Positions 6,296 to 7,667 of a stretch of 7,667 nucleotides of DNA are shown one piece after another (positions within the stretch are counted from its first letter, which is position 1; each line of letters begins with the position of its first letter). This stretch comes from CAYVBJ01 sp964415185. Lineage in GTDB: Bacteria > Bacteroidota > Rhodothermia > Balneolales > Balneolaceae. The stretch covers positions 1-7,667 of the forward strand of contig CAYPZI010000137.1 of the NCBI GenBank assembly GCA_964415185.1, given 5' to 3'. Made by a program: the position numbers and the translations under genes. The notes under the pieces are model-generated. The model was not told the DNA's origin and did no database searches. It was given only the letters and a program-made list of their open reading frames with translations.

Positions 6296-7667
6296 TCGAA
6301 AGACAGGGATAGCAAATCTGAATTCCTGTTTGAATCTTTGTCTTCATCTCAAACCGGAATCGACTTTGAGAATAACCTTTTCCCGACTGAGGAGTTCAAC
6401 ATGTATGTATTCCGGAATTTTTACAATGGCGGGGGAGTGGCAATCGGTGATTTGAATAATGACGGATTGCCTGATATTTTTTTTACCGGAAATATGGTCT
6501 CGAACCGCCTTTATCTGAATCGTGGTAATTTTATTTTTGAGGATGTAACCGAAGAGGCGGGGCTTTTATCGGAGGGGATATGGTCGACCGGAGTGAGTTT
6601 CATTGATGTTAATGGCGACGGCATGCTGGATATTTATGTAACAAAATCGGGTCCGCCCGAAGGTGAACGCAGGCACAATGAACTTTTTATCAATACCGGA
6701 ATGCCTGAAGGCGGGCAATCCGATATCCCTTTATTTGTTGAAAAGTCTGAAGAATACGGGATTGATGAAACCGGTTTGTCAACTCATGCCGTATTTTTCG
6801 ACTATGACGGTGACGGCGCCCTGGATATGTATCTGCTCAATAACTCATTTGATCCGGTAGGCGGTTATGAAAATATTACCGGTGATGAGAGAAAGTTACC
6901 TGATCCCGATGGCGGAAGTAAGCTTTTCCGGAACGATGGGGGATCTTTTACGGATGTAACTGAAGAAGCGGGTATCTACAGCAGCCGGATTGGATTCGGG
7001 CTGAGTGCATCTGTAGCAGATGTAAACAGGGATGGTTTGCCGGATATCTATGTTGCCAATGACTTTTTTGAACGGGATTACCTCTACATTAATAATGGTG
7101 ACGGCACGTTCAGTGAAGTCCTTGATAAACAAATGAATTCAATCAGCCTGAGTTCAATGGGATCTGATATCGCTGATATCAACAATGACGGCCGGCCGGA
7201 CATCTATGTGGCGGATATGTATCCGCACTCCGTAGAGAGAAGAAAATCGAAGATGAATTATGAGACGTATTCCGAATACAGGGAAAATTCAGAAAAGGGA
7301 TTTCACCGCCAGGTGACCCGAAATACGCTTCAGTTAAATTTTGGGCCGGGTACAGACGATAATCTGCCGGTTTTTTCAGAAGTGGGTAGATTATCTGCTG
7401 TGGAAGCAACCGACTGGAGCTGGGCGGTTCTTTTGGCCGACTATGACCTGAATGGCCACACGGATATCTATGTTACAAATGGGATTTTTAAAGACCTTCT
7501 GGACCAGGACTATATCAATTTTCTAGCCGATCCTAATGAGATCAGGGGAATGATCCGGGAGGAGAGGGATGATGTGATTTTAACGCTGATGGAGCGAATC
7601 CCCTCCGAGCCCATCTCCAACTTCATGTTTTCGGGCGAGGGAGGGATGCGTTTTGAGGATGTGAGCC
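6236..7667 (+). CDS. FG-GAP/VCBS-repeat lipoprotein of the ASPIC/UnbV (CRTAC1-like) type, 3' end outside window
   Basis: 477 codons are read to the right edge with no stop; relatives are typically around 1100 residues and end in an ASPIC/UnbV domain, so over half may be missing. Residues 1-20 look like a lipoprotein signal (hydrophobic 8-16, Cys20), although NQSC is a weak lipobox. The body is a beta-propeller-type repeat series with calcium-loop motifs at 72-80 (DLNNDGLPD), 124-132, 189-197, 262-270, 314-322 and 402-410. Most are followed by IY or IF. Between them are LYLNRGNFIFEDVTEEAGL-like strands typical of FG-GAP repeats. NFYNGGGVAIGDLNNDG and WSTGVSFIDVNGDG are hallmark segments of this family in Bacteroidota. 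Function is unknown; an envelope or surface binding role is inferred. No Shine-Dalgarno; the start is chosen because it supplies the signal peptide. Confidence 0.92.
   Translation, partial: MKFCGKYLITLAILVFNQSCSKDRDSKSEFLFESLSSSQTGIDFENNLFPTEEFNMYVFRNFYNGGGVAIGDLNNDGLPDIFFTGNMVSNRLYLNRGNFIFEDVTEEAGLLSEGIWSTGVSFIDVNGDGMLDIYVTKSGPPEGERRHNELFINTGMPEGGQSDIPLFVEKSEEYGIDETGLSTHAVFFDYDGDGALDMYLLNNSFDPVGGYENITGDERKLPDPDGGSKLFRNDGGSFTDVTEEAGIYSSRIGFGLSASVADVNRDGLPDIYVANDFFERDYLYINNGDGTFSEVLDKQMNSISLSSMGSDIADINNDGRPDIYVADMYPHSVERRKSKMNYETYSEYRENSEKGFHRQVTRNTLQLNFGPGTDDNLPVFSEVGRLSAVEATDWSWAVLLADYDLNGHTDIYVTNGIFKDLLDQDYINFLADPNEIRGMIREERDDVILTLMERIPSEPISNFMFSGEGGMRFEDVS

Noticed and set aside
1..7667. 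A new defence, secretion or mobile system
   Set aside because: No nuclease, helicase, transposase, integrase, toxin-antitoxin pair or phage motif is seen in any of the three genes or the gaps.

Overview
The window looks like chromosomal DNA from a Bacteroidota- or Balneolota-type marine or saline bacterium. This is an inference from gene content and style. Moderate GC is seen, none of the three genes has a clear Shine-Dalgarno sequence, and two genes encode large lipoproteins of kinds common in those phyla: a multi-Ig adhesin-like protein and a long FG-GAP/VCBS-repeat protein of the ASPIC/UnbV type. No RNA gene, transposon, CRISPR array or phage gene was found.

Layout. Positions 1-4850 are one uninterrupted minus-strand reading frame that starts at 4850 and runs off the left edge (1616 codons read, no stop). 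It encodes a giant lipoprotein: signal peptide with lipobox Cys19, three 'GW..GD.tG..NP' bacterial repeats, then a long array of Ig-like domains built on a roughly 202-residue two-domain unit (A = QQP/Big_1-like, B = filamin-like) that occurs four times. Other Ig types (C, D, E) are placed between or after the units. A 225-bp divergent intergenic region (4851-5075) holds a small hairpin and three spaced AAGTAT half-sites. Plus-strand 5076-6140 encodes an agmatine deiminase family (PAD_porph) enzyme with a complete catalytic set. After 95 bp, a second plus-strand gene begins at 6236 and runs off the right edge (477 codons). It is a lipoprotein with six Asp-rich calcium-loop FG-GAP motifs.

How they work together. 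The two large genes most likely make envelope or surface proteins. The enzyme between them is probably cytoplasmic, since no signal peptide is seen, and acts on agmatine in putrescine synthesis or arginine catabolism. Nothing in the sequence ties the three into one pathway. The enzyme and the FG-GAP gene are codirectional, but a promoter-like element just before the second argues for independent transcription. I see no convincing new defence or mobile system. The most unusual things are the domain architecture, composition and internal base-composition shift of the giant lipoprotein, and the possibly leaderless start of the FG-GAP gene.
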